64,000 bases of DNA from Kwoniella bestiolae CBS 10118 (taxonomy: Eukaryota > Basidiomycota > Tremellomycetes > Tremellales > Cryptococcaceae): contig NC_089242.1 of the NCBI RefSeq assembly GCF_000512585.2, positions 1,612,001 to 1,676,000 on the forward strand, in the 5' to 3' direction. Each line of letters starts with the position of its first letter. Positions within the stretch are counted from its first letter, which is position 1. Shown one piece after another: positions 1 to 11,899 of the stretch. Below the pieces are notes generated by a model. That model was not told the origin of the DNA and made no database searches. It saw only the letters and a program-made list of their open reading frames with translations. Both the position numbers and the translations under genes were made by a program.

Positions 1-678
1 TTATCGGAAGAGGAAAGGGAGAATAGGAGACAGGTGGTTGTGGATATTGATTTGAGGTTTAGGGATTTGAAGGCTGCTGTACCTATTTATACGACTGATT
101 TGAGCGTTACGAATAATGCGCTTATTAGGCCTATCGTGGCTTTTATCAAGTAAGATTGGCTTGATTCGAAGGGTCAGGGGTTAGGGATGATTACTGATGA
201 TTCGATTGGTGTAGTGCGAATAAGACGCTGGTGCCTATCCATTGTCAGGTTGCTGCCGACCTTGTAAGTAGCTTATTGCCAGACCCATTTTACTGCCATG
301 CTGATCTTCCCAAACAACAGGATGATTTCGATGGTTCCTGGACTGTAAGTGTCGGTATGATCTTTGACGTAGTGGTGATGTCTGACTGATGTGCCTTTGT
401 TAATCATGCTTACTTGTAGCTATTTGAAAGTGAGCTTGCTCTATAGGTCTTATGCGGATGTAACGAAGCTGACTGAATCTCGATCAACAGCTGGACTCAT
501 GACCTCCCTATCTGATCAGATATACGCCGCTCTCGCTCATCACGTCTCGTCGGAGGCAGCAAATTCCAAGAGGATCAGACAAGTTGGATTCTGGGGAATA
601 CAAAGAGGTGCTGAGGTGTTGGTGGATACGCTGAGGAATGTGGTGGATCCTGCGCATGCTCAGCTGGCTGCTATTTAG
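1..678 (+). CDS. MDM31: Mdm31/Mdm32-like mitochondrial inner-membrane protein, 3' part
   Basis: This is the C-terminal part of a gene that begins before the window. I read exons 1-148, 215-263, 321-344, 420-429 and 491-678, all joined in frame by gt/ag introns, ending at TAG. Conserved pieces include LKAAVPIYTTDLS, NALIRPIVAFI, NKTLVPIHCQV, DDFDGSWT, TGLMTSLSDQIY and RQVGFWGIQRGAEVL. In order and spacing these match the C-terminal domain of the fungal Mdm31/Mdm32 family, inner-membrane proteins needed for mitochondrial shape and mtDNA nucleoid maintenance. Two exons are very short (24 and 10 nt), so gene finders may miss them. The family assignment is from memory of its C-terminal motif. The N-terminal transmembrane part is outside the window, and I cannot tell Mdm31 from Mdm32. 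Confidence 0.75.
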
Positions 679-1042
679 GAGTTTTACATGATTGAATTAC
701 GATTGTACATAACATAACTCAACACACGACTATGGAGGAATTTCATGATACTTTGTTGTTACATACTAGCTATGATTTGTACGATTCGATTTTTACATGC
801 ATCACCTTTCATTCACTGCATCAGCTACTTTGATGATTGATTGTTTACACACCACGTGGAGACGACTCGTGCGTGCAGGGATATATAATATAACGTCACC
901 ATTTATTGCAGTCCTCAACACAATGTTCTCATTCTTGTTCTTTTTCTTGCCTTGACATACATACCAGCGACTTGCTCTGATCATCCAGTCTATTGTCCAC
1001 CATACCATCAACGCCTAATGCAGGTGACAGAGCTGACGAAAC
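679..1042. other. Intergenic region between the MDM31-like gene and VPS15
   Basis: 364 bp between two genes on the same strand, holding the 3' UTR of the first and the promoter of the second. A CACGTG hexamer lies at about 854-859. I see no RNA gene and no credible ORF. Confidence 0.5.
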
Positions 1043-4000
1043 ATGGGTAACATCTCATCCATGGCCAGAGCGTGAGTGGGCGTTTCGGGTATTATTCTGC
1101 TGAGCCATATACTGAGCATTCAACTTCCCATGTCATCACAGCTCAACGGCTCTGGATTCATATGTAGCAGAGTTGGGTAATGACATATCATATGATAAGA
1201 GGTAAGCTAAACCCTCTACCTTTGTGTGCAACAGAGCGAGCTGATCATATGGATGTATAGCTTATCATCCTCACGATTCCTCAAAACCATCTTAGCAAGA
1301 CATGCCTACGGCCCGATCGTCCTCAAGATATTCATCAAGCCAGACCCTGGCATGTCATTGAGGGTCATACAGCGTAGATTGAAAAGTGCGTCAGCTCCAC
1401 TAGTACACTTCTCAATAACAGATGAGCTGATAATCGATCTGCTTTCTCCTTTAGCTGAACGAGATAATCTATCGGATTTGCAGAACGTTAATACCTATCA
1501 GGCATTTGTGGAGACTGATAAAGCTGGGTATCTGATCAGACAATGGGTGGGGTCGAATCTATATGACAGAGTCAGGTAAGTATCCCATCATCCTGTTCTT
1601 ATAACATGTCAAGTCCCAAGTGGGTTCGGCTAACTATCTGATAAATGTGCAGCACCCAGCCGTATTTGGCTAGTATAGAGAAGAAATGGATAGCGTTCCA
1701 GCTATTGACATGTCTCAGAGATGCTAGACTCAGAAAGGTATGTCAGCTGTAATTCAGGTCGTAGCCTCAAGCCTGAGCTGATTGATATTGTCCAGGTCGC
1801 TCATGGGGATGTCAAATCAGAGAACATCCTCCTCACCACCGACTTGTCCTTACTCTTAACAGATTTCTCATCATCCTTCAAACCAACCTACCTCCCTTTG
1901 GACGACCCATCAGATTTCTCCTTCTTCTTCGACACCTCATCTAGACGAACATGCTACATCGCCCCCGAGAGGTTCTATACCTCAGATTCAAAATTGGCGG
2001 AAGAGAAGAGGAAGGTCCCCGGGGAAGGTGAATTTGAAGGGTGGGGTAAGAGGGATGGAAGGGTGACCGAGGAGATGGATGTGTTTAGTGCTGGATGTGT
2101 GTTGGCTGAGATGTGGACGGATGGAAGGACAGTGTTCAATCTGAGTGAACTGTTTGCTTATCGACAGGGCACAGTTGGGTTGGAAGGGTTGTTGGAGAAT
2201 ATCGAGGATAATGAGGTCAAGGTGGGTCATAACTTTCATTGCATTCATCATGTCCATTCACGTACCGGCTGTATAACAATGCTTGGTCCTGCTTTGAGTC
2301 AGGTAGCTGACGGTTTGATACCATCGTGCAGGAGATGATCTCTCGGATGCTCTCACGCGATCCTTCCTCTCGTCCTTCTTTCGATCTGATCCTCTCAACA
2401 TTCAGAGAAACTATCTTCCCCGAATACTTCTACACCTTCCTTAAAGACTACGTTGCATCGCTATCGGATTCTAATGAATCTCAAACGAGCGATAACTCGG
2501 ATGTAACATTCCTACAAAGATCAGCAGGCCTGTGTGGGATGAAGATAGACAGATTGCTAGACGAATGGGAAAGTATAAGCATACATCTTGACAAGGGTCC
2601 TTTACCAGGTAAGCTTCCCATCAGTCCTTCTCATCGTATAAGGAACTGAGCTGACACCAGACTTCAGACGGACCTGCGTTACTACTCCTCAACATTGTGA
2701 CATCTTCCATTCGCAATTGCATATGGCCGTCCTCTCGCCTTCACGGTCTTCAGCTATTCCTCAATCTTCTGCCATACCTGTTTGACGAAGATAAGGTCGA
2801 CCGTATCATACCTTTCGTGGTGGAGCTACTTTCCGACGATGTAGCAATCGTACGAGCAGAAGCGTGTAGGACCTTGATCATCGTCGTCGAATCGATCAAC
2901 TCAATCACCCCTCAGAACGCTACCTTCATCCCAGAGTACCTGCTACCTCAAATGCGACATCTAGCTGTCGATAACGATATATTCGTGAGGGCTACATATG
3001 CTAAGGGATTAGTCAGATTGGCGGATGCTGCAGTGAACATGCTGGAAATGAGTCAAGCGTCGAAGACTATCGGTGGTCCAGCTTCCGAGTCTTCCACCAT
3101 AATCGAGGTATGCAATCCAAATGCGAAAGACGTACGATCAGAGCTAATCTTCATTCACAGCCCGACTACGATTCTATGCTACAGGAGATACAGTCTGTTG
3201 TGGAAGAACAAGCTACTACCCTCCTTGTGGATACTGTATCACCTGTCAAACGATCGATCCTCGCTTCAATATCCGATTTGTGTCTGTTCTTTGGTCGCCA
3301 AAAGTCCAATGAGACTGTCCTCAGCCATATTATGACCTACTTGAATGATAGGGATTGGCAACTAAGATTGGCTTTCTTCGACGGTATCGTTGGTGTAGGG
3401 GCGTTCATCGGTGTCAGAGCGATAGAAGAATATGTATTGCCTTTGATGCTACAAGCACTGGCTGGTAGGTTCAGCTTTTTTCAACGCTCTTCGATATGCG
3501 ATGGCAGCTGATTGGCAATATACCACAGATCCGGAAGAAGCTGTCGTGGCTCGAGTGATAGGCTCCTTGACAAGCTTGACATCCTTAGGTCTATTGGCAA
3601 GAATGAAATTGTGGGATGTTTTCGCTGCGGTCAGAGGGTTTTTGTGCCATCCTAACATATGGATCAGACAAGGTTGGTCCAGCTCAAAGTCCTCCAGGGT
3701 AGCAAGCTTAGTCAGCTGACCCGTCATGACAGGGACTGCTGGCTTTATCGCTGCTGCTGCTCGTAATCTTCCGCCGACTGATATTTGGTGCATTGTTTAT
3801 CCCGGTATCAGACCGTTGTTGCACTCGGATATCAAGGAAATGGATGAGATCAGTCTACTGGCAGCTCTGCTTTCTCCGGTGAGTTGTTATGTCATACTTG
3901 AGATATCTATCCACACATCTGACAGTACCAAACAGTTGCCGCGAAGTACGTTAGTAGCTGCCAAGGTGGCGGCGCTGCAGAATACTCCGAAAGGCTATTG

Positions 4001-6574
4001 GAATATACCGCAAAGCAAAGGGACTACGAAATCGAGTCTCGCCAAGTCCGCCAATGAATCCTCTACCGCAACGTGAGCTCATCATGACCTTCTGCTCGCT
4101 CCTACGTCCATCCAGCTGACCCCTGTTTATGCTTGACAGCCAGCAACTTCGTGACAAAGGCATCACTGAGAAGGATGAAAGGAAGATCGAAATTATGAAA
4201 GACTTTATCATTAAGCAGGCTCATGCTTCAAAAGCGTGAGTAATAGTGTCACTCCAATCCAAAGCAGCAGCTAATACCAGATCGCATAGCCGAGAGACAA
4301 CCGAATCATCGCTGCCGGAAGCAGACTTAGTTGCTGGGAAATCAATCTCCCTTACAGATTTAGGTGTCACTCCCCAAACCATATTTATTAGCCCTCGTAC
4401 GGTCGGAGTAGATGCCAAAGCAGATCTCAAACGTCTTCGACCTCACCTTTCCGATTCTCCCATCAGTCGTCGTACATCCTTCGCAAGTCGTAGCAACAGA
4501 GGTGCTGTCGATAATCCTCTTGACGAGATACGAAAGAAATTAGCCACCCTCGAACCTCTCACCATGTCCAAAACGGACAAACCTCCTGCTGAGCCTATTC
4601 TGACCGCAAACACCGAATCGAACGCTACTCCATCGGAATCTGGATTATCCTCTTCGATCGACCTAGCAGCTCTTTCTCGATCTAGCAGGAAGAGGATCGA
4701 CTCGAAAGCTGCTCCTGCTGTTGCAGCTTCACATACCAATGCAATAGGCACTACGACTATCCATGACGAGCCTCTTTCTGTCAGAACAACCCCTCTGGCT
4801 ACTGGCGGACTCTACCCGGCCACTCCTCGAGGACAGGCACCCTATAGTAGTTCTTATGAAGGCCAAGACCCTGGTGTTAGAGCGTTCCTTGAGCAAGTTG
4901 ATCTCGAAAACTATCGGGAACCCTTACTTGATTTCGGTCCTCGAGTCACCGCAACTCATCGAAAGCGTACGCCTCGAATTAAGAGCGCCTCATCCACTCC
5001 TCAAAGTGTGACCATGATAGCTCATCTCACTCAACATGAGGGGGCCATCACATCCATCGTCACCTCCCCAGACAGCTTGTTCTTCGCTACTTCATCCGAA
5101 GATACCACTATTCACATATGGGATTCTGCAAGACTCGAGAGGAGCGTTACCACCAAGCCTAGGTTGACTTACCGCATGGATGCTCGAGTGGTCAGTATGT
5201 GTAGGATCGAAAACACTCATTGTCTTGCTGCTTCTGCTGAAGATGGTCAACTTCATGTATTGAGGGTGCACGTCGGGAGTTCTGGCGGATCGACAAAGTA
5301 TGGTAAAGTGGAGTGTATCCGTACGTGGACTGCTAGTGAGAGTGAAGGATATGTTAAGTCGGTGGCTCATCTTCAGGGTGAGTGATCTTGATGACTCCGG
5401 AATTGAGTCTTGCTGACCAAGCCCTTGTAGAATCATCGCTTCTTCTAGCTACATCCACATCTATCATCGCCATACTGGATATCAGGAGAATGGAAATCAC
5501 CAAGCGATTCCAGCATCCTCTTGAATTAGGGGTGATTACCGCTTTCTGTCCTTCCATACATTGGCTAATCATCGGCACCTCTACTGGAACTTTGAGTGTC
5601 TGGGATCTGAGATTCGGTCTACTCCTGAAATCGTGGAAAGCCGGAGGAGAAGTGACTTCCCTCAAACTACACCCGTCAAAAGGAAAGGGAAGGTGGATCA
5701 TGGTATCTATCATTCCTCCAGTCTCTATGAATAGCGGCAAGACATCATCAAGCAATGAAGCCGAAGATAATTCTGGTCCCTTGGTTGAAGTCTACGATAT
5801 CGAAACGTCGAAACTGATGGAGATGTATGAGATCAGAGCTACTAGGCCTAGCAAACACCCCGATCATCCCAAGGAAGCCGAGGATGTCGTGTTGGATAAA
5901 GCAAGTTATATTGCACAGCTCGCTCAATCTGCTGAATCCGTCTTAGGCAGCTTGACAAAGACGATCACTGCTCAAGATTTTGATAACTCACCAACCGTGC
6001 CATCGCCATCTAAGACTGAACTAGACCTGATCGTCGGTCAAAGCTGGTCATCCCTGCCTAGGAATGATGAAAGTGTTCTGATGTCCGTTCCTGAGCTGGG
6101 ATCGAAGAACGATAATAGTGGGAATGGCAGTCCAGGATGGATGGTCACTGCTGGCGAAGATAGGGTGGTGAGGTATTGGGATTTGATGAGAGTACAAGAT
6201 GGATTTGTGGTTTGTGGATCGCAGAAGGAGAAGGATGTTTCGTTCAAGTGAGTTACACAGACATCCTCGAACCATTTCGTTTTCTAACGTCATTTGGTTG
6301 GGGAAGGACGGTGCTGACGAAGATGTAATTTTTCTTTCATTATAGACAACTCAGTAACTCCGGTCCAACACATATATATACTCTACCGAATGTCCATCGA
6401 CACCCCAATATCCCTACGAGAGAAAGGGAAAGACAACCCCTCCGACCACATTACGATGCGATTTGTAAGCTGGGTACGGTGGAGACTCCTTTTAGTAGTT
6501 GTATTATCAGTGGCGATAGGAGTGGGGTGGTGAAGGTTTGGAGGATGGAGGGTGGTCCGGTCAGTAATAGGTAG
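1043..6574 (+). CDS. VPS15: Vps15, protein-kinase-like regulatory subunit of the Vps34 PI3-kinase complex
   Basis: Vps15 scaffolds and activates the class III PI3-kinase Vps34 on endosomal and autophagic membranes. The protein starts MGNISS, a good N-myristoylation signal, as expected for this family. The N-terminal kinase domain shows SSRFLKTI, VLKIFIKPDP, the Vps15-type catalytic loop HGDVKSENILL (G in place of the usual R of HRD), LLTDFSSSFKPTYLPLDDPS and CYIAPERFY. HEAT-like repeats follow at about 2690-3900 (for example DEDKVDRIIPFVVELLSDD). A low-complexity linker comes next, then a WD40 propeller from about 5010 to the end (TSSEDTTIHIWD, GTLSVWDLR, TAGEDRVVRYWDLM, SGDRSGVVKVWRM). Full length agrees with a roughly 1,300-residue protein. 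At least a dozen short introns are present, the last ending near 6345. Start choice rests on the myristoylation motif. Confidence 0.95.
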
Positions 6575-6798
6575 AGTAGGTGTTTGGTGCGACTAGACAT
6601 GTTGTACTGTATTGTATTTGGAGGAGAAGAAGTAATAGATACCCTGCATCTATATATTTGTTGTATATTGGATCATGAATTCAAACATTTTCATGCAAGA
6701 GTGATCCTTGACACAGATACTGCCCATATGGGAACTACTTGTAATGGTTATTATACTTCATCATTGTTTTTCCAATAAGCATCCTTCTTCCATCAACT

Positions 6799-8562
6799 TC
6801 ATCCCATATATTCCCTCGAGGTTATATCCGCCCCCTCAGCATTCCAATTCACATACCACAACTTGGTCTCCGCACAGACCACCATCTTGCCTTTACCTGT
6901 AAAAGCGAAATTCGCAGACGTCGTACCCAAGTATATTTTACCGATCAATAAACCTGAAGGGTTATATACGTTGATACCATCGCCATTACCCACGTAAACG
7001 TTTCCCTGCTTGTCGCAGTGGATGCCTGAAATCATACCTCAGCTCGAGTTGGTTTACCCAACAAAAACAAAGAGGGAACAGAGGAGAGGGACATACCATC
7101 GGGCACTCTGATTTCGTTGTAGGCGAATAATTGACGGTTGGAGAAATTTCCGTCGTCGCTTACATCGTATCGATATCTGCACAATGCGAAGGTCAGCACA
7201 ATATTGATCTAGTCGGTAAATATGGGTGGCTTGGCTTACATCGTAGATGGGTTGGTATAGTTATAACCCCAGAATCCCTAAAAACACACATAATGTGGTT
7301 AGCATATGACGTGGGTCAATTTGATTAAAAGTTAACTGACCGAACTCAGACCTGTATCTGTGATATAAGCGTACATCCCATCAGGAGAGAATGTGATGCC
7401 TAAACAAACATGTTATCAGTTTCCGCTTCTTGCGATTTATCATTGGCTAGTACCGTAAACAAACTTACCATTGGTCATGTGGAACCCATCTGCCACGGCC
7501 CTCACCACACCCGTATCATAGTTGAACCTGTACACCTGAGTAGGCAGTACGGGATCAGGTCGGAAAGCCTGGACCCAGCCGAAAGGGCCATCTGTAAAGT
7601 ACAGCTCGTGATTCCTGGGATTGACAGCGACGTCGTTGAGGGAGTCATACTGCCTTCCGAAGAAATTGTTTAGGATTACTGAATGACAAGGACTCGACAA
7701 GTTAATACAAACATATTCGACCGGAACGGAGGGATCTGCGAATCACCCACCGGTAGTATTGTCGTTGTCATTTGGGTCGATCAGGTATAGCGCAGCGGGG
7801 ATATTGTCCCCTTGACCTTCGGCTGTGTATACTATTTTACCCCGGAAGTTGGTTCCTCCTGGTCAGACGATAGGCAGGGATCATTAGTCTACCAAGTTCA
7901 AGTCATAGCGGATTCTCTCAACTTACCATTAGGATTGATGACTTGTTGACCTGAATTGACAGTTGTGATGTTCACAAATCCACTGCCATTACCTTGTGCA
8001 ACAATCTTATCTGCTTCGTCGAGGTAGATCTTCTGTACGATTGCGGACTTGTTTAAACCTGTACCAGCAGCTACAGGACCGGCGTTCTGAGCAAAATAGA
8101 CTGAGTTGGTCTCAGGGTGCCTATACCGTTTCAATTGTCATTTGTCAGGTGTTGGTGTGTCCTCAGGCATACATGGGTAACTGTGACTTACCATACGACC
8201 GCTTCATGGAAGATTGGATCGGTATCCGTCTGAGCTAGTAGTGTCAAAGTCGGATCTGATCCTATGATATCGTAGAAGGAATCGTCGTAGATATGGAATG
8301 GTTTCGCTTTTAGTGATTCCGACGTGGTTCCTGGGGGCATGAAATGCTACATGGCGATGACAGTGCTTTCAGCTTGAGGTCTGGATGACACACGGTCACT
8401 TACAGAAGTCCCATTGAAGATTATACCGGTAGGAACATTGTCCAGTACGGCGAAAGAGCGAGGATCGATCTTCTGAGCATATCGAGGTGTATCTGCCTGA
8501 GCCAGCAAAGCTGCATGAAGCAGAGTTGCGAGTATCGTGAAGTTCGTTTGACTGAAAATCAT
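6799..8562 (-). CDS. Secreted SMP-30/gluconolactonase-like beta-propeller protein
   Basis: The protein opens with a probable signal peptide (MIFSQTNFTILATLLHAALLAQA). It then runs through a six-bladed SMP-30/gluconolactonase/LRE-like region. Visible family features are NDVAVNPRNHELYFTDG, TNGITFSPDGMYAYITD and PDGIHCDKQGNVYVGNGDG; in this family the Asn/Asp residues of such motifs hold a divalent metal. It is cut by about seven short introns. The family includes lactonases and calcium-dependent phosphotriesterases, and the true substrate cannot be read from sequence. Two N-glycosylation sequons (NGTS, NITT) fit an extracellular protein. It is transcribed away from the histidine acid phosphatase gene, and the two share a promoter region. 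Confidence 0.8.
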
Positions 8563-9359
8563 ATCTGCGATATGGGGCAGGCGGGGCTACATGTGGAGTA
8601 TTGTCTATAATGAGCAGAGGTTTGCATCTTTCATATATACCATCCATATCCTCACTCTACTCGTTAGCAGAGACCTTTTCGGTCCGAACAAAGTGGACAG
8701 CTGAGGTAAGTGGTACCTCGCCCCGTATTCTGCTGGAGATGGATACTGGAGTAGTAGCGTGGGGCATCTCAACTGATTAAGGTACGCGGATTTGGATCGA
8801 TGCTAAATTTGGATCAGGCAGCCAAGACTACTGGAGGAAGCACGATATAACCCGAGGAGATGACATGCCGGGTGGATACCGTTAGTGACAGGTGGATATC
8901 GATAAGATACCCTTAAAGTTCGATCCCGTTAGTCTGCTTGTCCGGCTAGACGATCGAGGTTGAATTGACCGAATGTCTCCATGCAGCTGGACACGCCTTA
9001 ACCTTAGCCCAAACTGACAGGAAGATGGTCTGGTCTTATGACTCCTTCACGTAGACCGCGTATGAGAGGGTGACATCTCACTTGCAGCATGCAGACTGAG
9101 GTCATATTTAGACGCCCAACACCCGATACCGACCACCGTGGGAATAAACCACACAGAGGGCCTTGGCAGGTCTGGGGCACCATGATGCACGTGATGCCTT
9201 TACCTTGCAGAATTCAACGACGTCAAGCTCAAAAGAAGGTCACAGTCCATTTCTCTGTCATATCTCTCCACATTCATATGGCAATTGAACTGATACAAGG
9301 TCTCTCTCCACTTCCAAGTTACTGAAGGCTGCGTTACGGAAAAAGTACAAGCAATCGCC
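8563..9359. other. Divergent intergenic region, lactonase-like gene and acid phosphatase gene
   Basis: 797 bp that must hold the promoters of both flanking genes. I see a CACGTG E-box near the phosphatase start (listed separately) and no convincing gene. Confidence 0.5.
9188..9193. promoter_or_regulatory. CACGTG E-box upstream of the acid phosphatase gene
   Basis: A palindromic CACGTG hexamer lies 167 bp before the phosphatase ATG. In fungi, Pho4-type bHLH factors bind CACGTG upstream of phosphate-scavenging genes, including secreted acid phosphatases. The match is exact but is a single hexamer, so function is inferred from position and gene class. Confidence 0.4.
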
Positions 9360-11626
9360 ATGCACCACACGTCGGGTCATGGTCGTGGAGCTGAGCAGGC
9401 CCCTCTACTTCGACCTACAATCGCTACTATCCAATCCCACTCTCCTCCTCGCCATCGTCATAGAAGAGACGGAAGGCACCCTGTTCCGGTCTTCTCACTC
9501 ATCTTCACCCTTGTCCTTTTGTTCGTAGTAGCATTTTTAGCATGGGATGTATCGTCCTACGGTCATTGCTACGTCACCCCGCTCTGTAGGGCATTGTCAG
9601 GTCGTAATGGCTTGGAACAAACGTGGTGGAGGAATCAAGGCCCTTACGCGCCGTTCAAGCCCCTGGGATCAGGAGGTGGTAAGAAAGGTCTACCGAAGGG
9701 GTGTGAGATATCTCAAGTAACCATTGTAAGCTTTTCATGACCCTTTCTTGAAGGGCGCATATCAGCTTACTCACAATCGATGATGTAGCTTCATAGACAC
9801 GCAGCTAGATATCCCACGTCCAGTGTGGGAGAATGCCTTCTATCAGCTATGAAGAAGCTCGACAACCGAGAAGTTCAAATGCCAAGAAGACATCCGGAAT
9901 TTGCGTTTCTCACTAAAACAGATTTGAAATTGAGAGATTGGGATTTTGATGGATTAACGGATCAGGGAAGAAAACAGTAAGTGATTAGCTATCTGTTGAT
10001 TGGTACTATAGATCTAGATTAATTAGCTGATCTACGCTTCGGACCACCAGATCATGGATCTCCGGAAGACAGATCAAGCAGATGTACAGGTCTTTTCTGA
10101 GTAAAGCAGAAAGTACATTCATCAGATCCTCTGGAGGAGGGAGAGTAGTGGAGACTTCGGGGTATTGGCTTGAGGTGAGTGGACGCCAACCTGCTCTCTG
10201 TCTCTCCAGACATGCTGGCGAACGCTGAATGAGCTGACTCATCAACTTGCAGGGCTTCAACGGCGAAAGATTCAAACTAAGAGACGTATCGAGATTGCCC
10301 AAAGTTGACTTGGTCATTCCTGAAGGAGAGGTACGTCAGCAATCTGTCCAGTTTAACACATGGATCAAGCTGACCCAAAAATGATTTCGTCCCTTGTAGA
10401 CATTCAATAACACATTATCAGTCCATTCATGTCCAGCTTTCCAGGATCTCTCACCGAAACCTAGTGAACTAAAATTTTCGGAACTATCACCGCTTCTTGA
10501 ACCTACCCTCAACCGGTTGAACTCGGTCTTGAAGCCTCAACCTGCGCTTGAGTTGGATGATCTAGTCTGCCTGGCGGATATGTGCGGCTACGATTCGCAA
10601 AGTAGGGGTACAGATTGGGAAGGGTGGTCGAAATGGTGTGGGATTTTCACGAAAGAAGAATGGGAGGTGTTTGGTCATGCTAAGGACTTGAAACGGTGGT
10701 ATGATCTTGGTGAGACCAGTGTGAGTGGTATAGCTCCCATCAACCAGAAGTGCTGGTGATTATCAAATACTGATTTATTCTTCGTGTATATTTCAGAGAT
10801 ATGGGCCAACGATGGGAGTGAGTGAATCTTACTTTCAGTTGTACAGTGATTGGTAGCTGATTACGGATTTACAGGCTGGATATGTGAACGAGCTTTTAGC
10901 CCGATTGACAGATTCAGATGTAGTTGACAATACAGCAACGAATCATACTCTTGATTCGGACGAGAAGACCTTCCCGAGAGGAGGAAAGCGTTTCTTCGTG
11001 GTAAGTCTCAATATTCTGGTCATTTCACTCCACATGGTCGTGGAAGCAACAGAATGGCTGACAAACATTTTGTTCACACAGGATTTCGGGCATGACAACG
11101 AGATGCTAGAAACAATCTCTGCTCTAGGTCTTTTGACAGTAAGTACGATATCAAACGGCAGAAACCTATGCTGACATCTTCCGATGCACAAAAGCAACAT
11201 CGTCCATTACCCACTGATTCCGTCCCTCCCAAACGTACCTACATACTTTCGAGGATCGTACCTTTCGGAGCTAGAATAGCGTTCGAGAGAGTATCATGCA
11301 AGATGGGTAACTGGGAACCTGATCCTGAAGCTGGTAATGGCCTGGACGATGATCAAGGTAACGATGGCAAGAGGGATTATATAAGGATTCTCATCAAGTG
11401 AGTCACCCGGTCCATCTGTCCTTACAAACACACTCATCAATATCAGAGTGATTGTATTTCTGATGTGCACTACAGCGATAAGATCGAATCTGGGAATCAC
11501 CCGTCATGCGAATTTTCAGGATTGGCGAACTTTGGTCTATGCGAATTGGATTCTTTCGTTGAGAGTCAGCAGTTCGCGAGGGAAGAGGTGGATTGGTCAA
11601 TCTGTTACGAAAAGGACGACGAGTGA
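9360..11626 (+). CDS. Membrane-anchored histidine acid phosphatase (phytase-like)
   Basis: Branch-2 histidine phosphatase, which hydrolyses phosphomonoesters such as phytate or sugar phosphates at acid pH. The active-site motif is LHRHAARYPT (family RHGxRxPT, here with A for G), around residue 125. The proton-donor region is DFGHDNEM near the C-terminal third. Family landmarks RYGPTMGAGYVNELLARL and DLVCLADMCGYDS are present. The N terminus has no cleavable signal; instead residues about 43-65 (VFSLIFTLVLLFVVAFLAW) form one membrane span after a basic segment, suggesting type II topology with the catalytic domain outside the cytosol. Cysteines near the C terminus fit an extracytosolic fold. 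There are about ten introns, and one exon is only 21 nt (RYGPTMG). Confidence 0.88.
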
Positions 11627-11899
11627 GATAAGCTTGAGAGACGATGGAGGGGTTTTGCCTGGGAGAACGGTGAAACGGTGTGCAGCGTGTAAGGGTATAT
11701 ACCTTTTTTGTAATTATACTATCATATACATATAATGACGTGACGAAAACCATGCAAAGTGATGCTATGATATAATGTATGCAGATGTATATGCTGGGAA
11801 TAGTCATAAGGTATCAGATGATGATGTGGGGGCATAGGTCGCCGCTTGAGTCGTGCTAGCTGGATAAGAGATGAGGTCGTTGGTTGATGTCCTTCCAGA

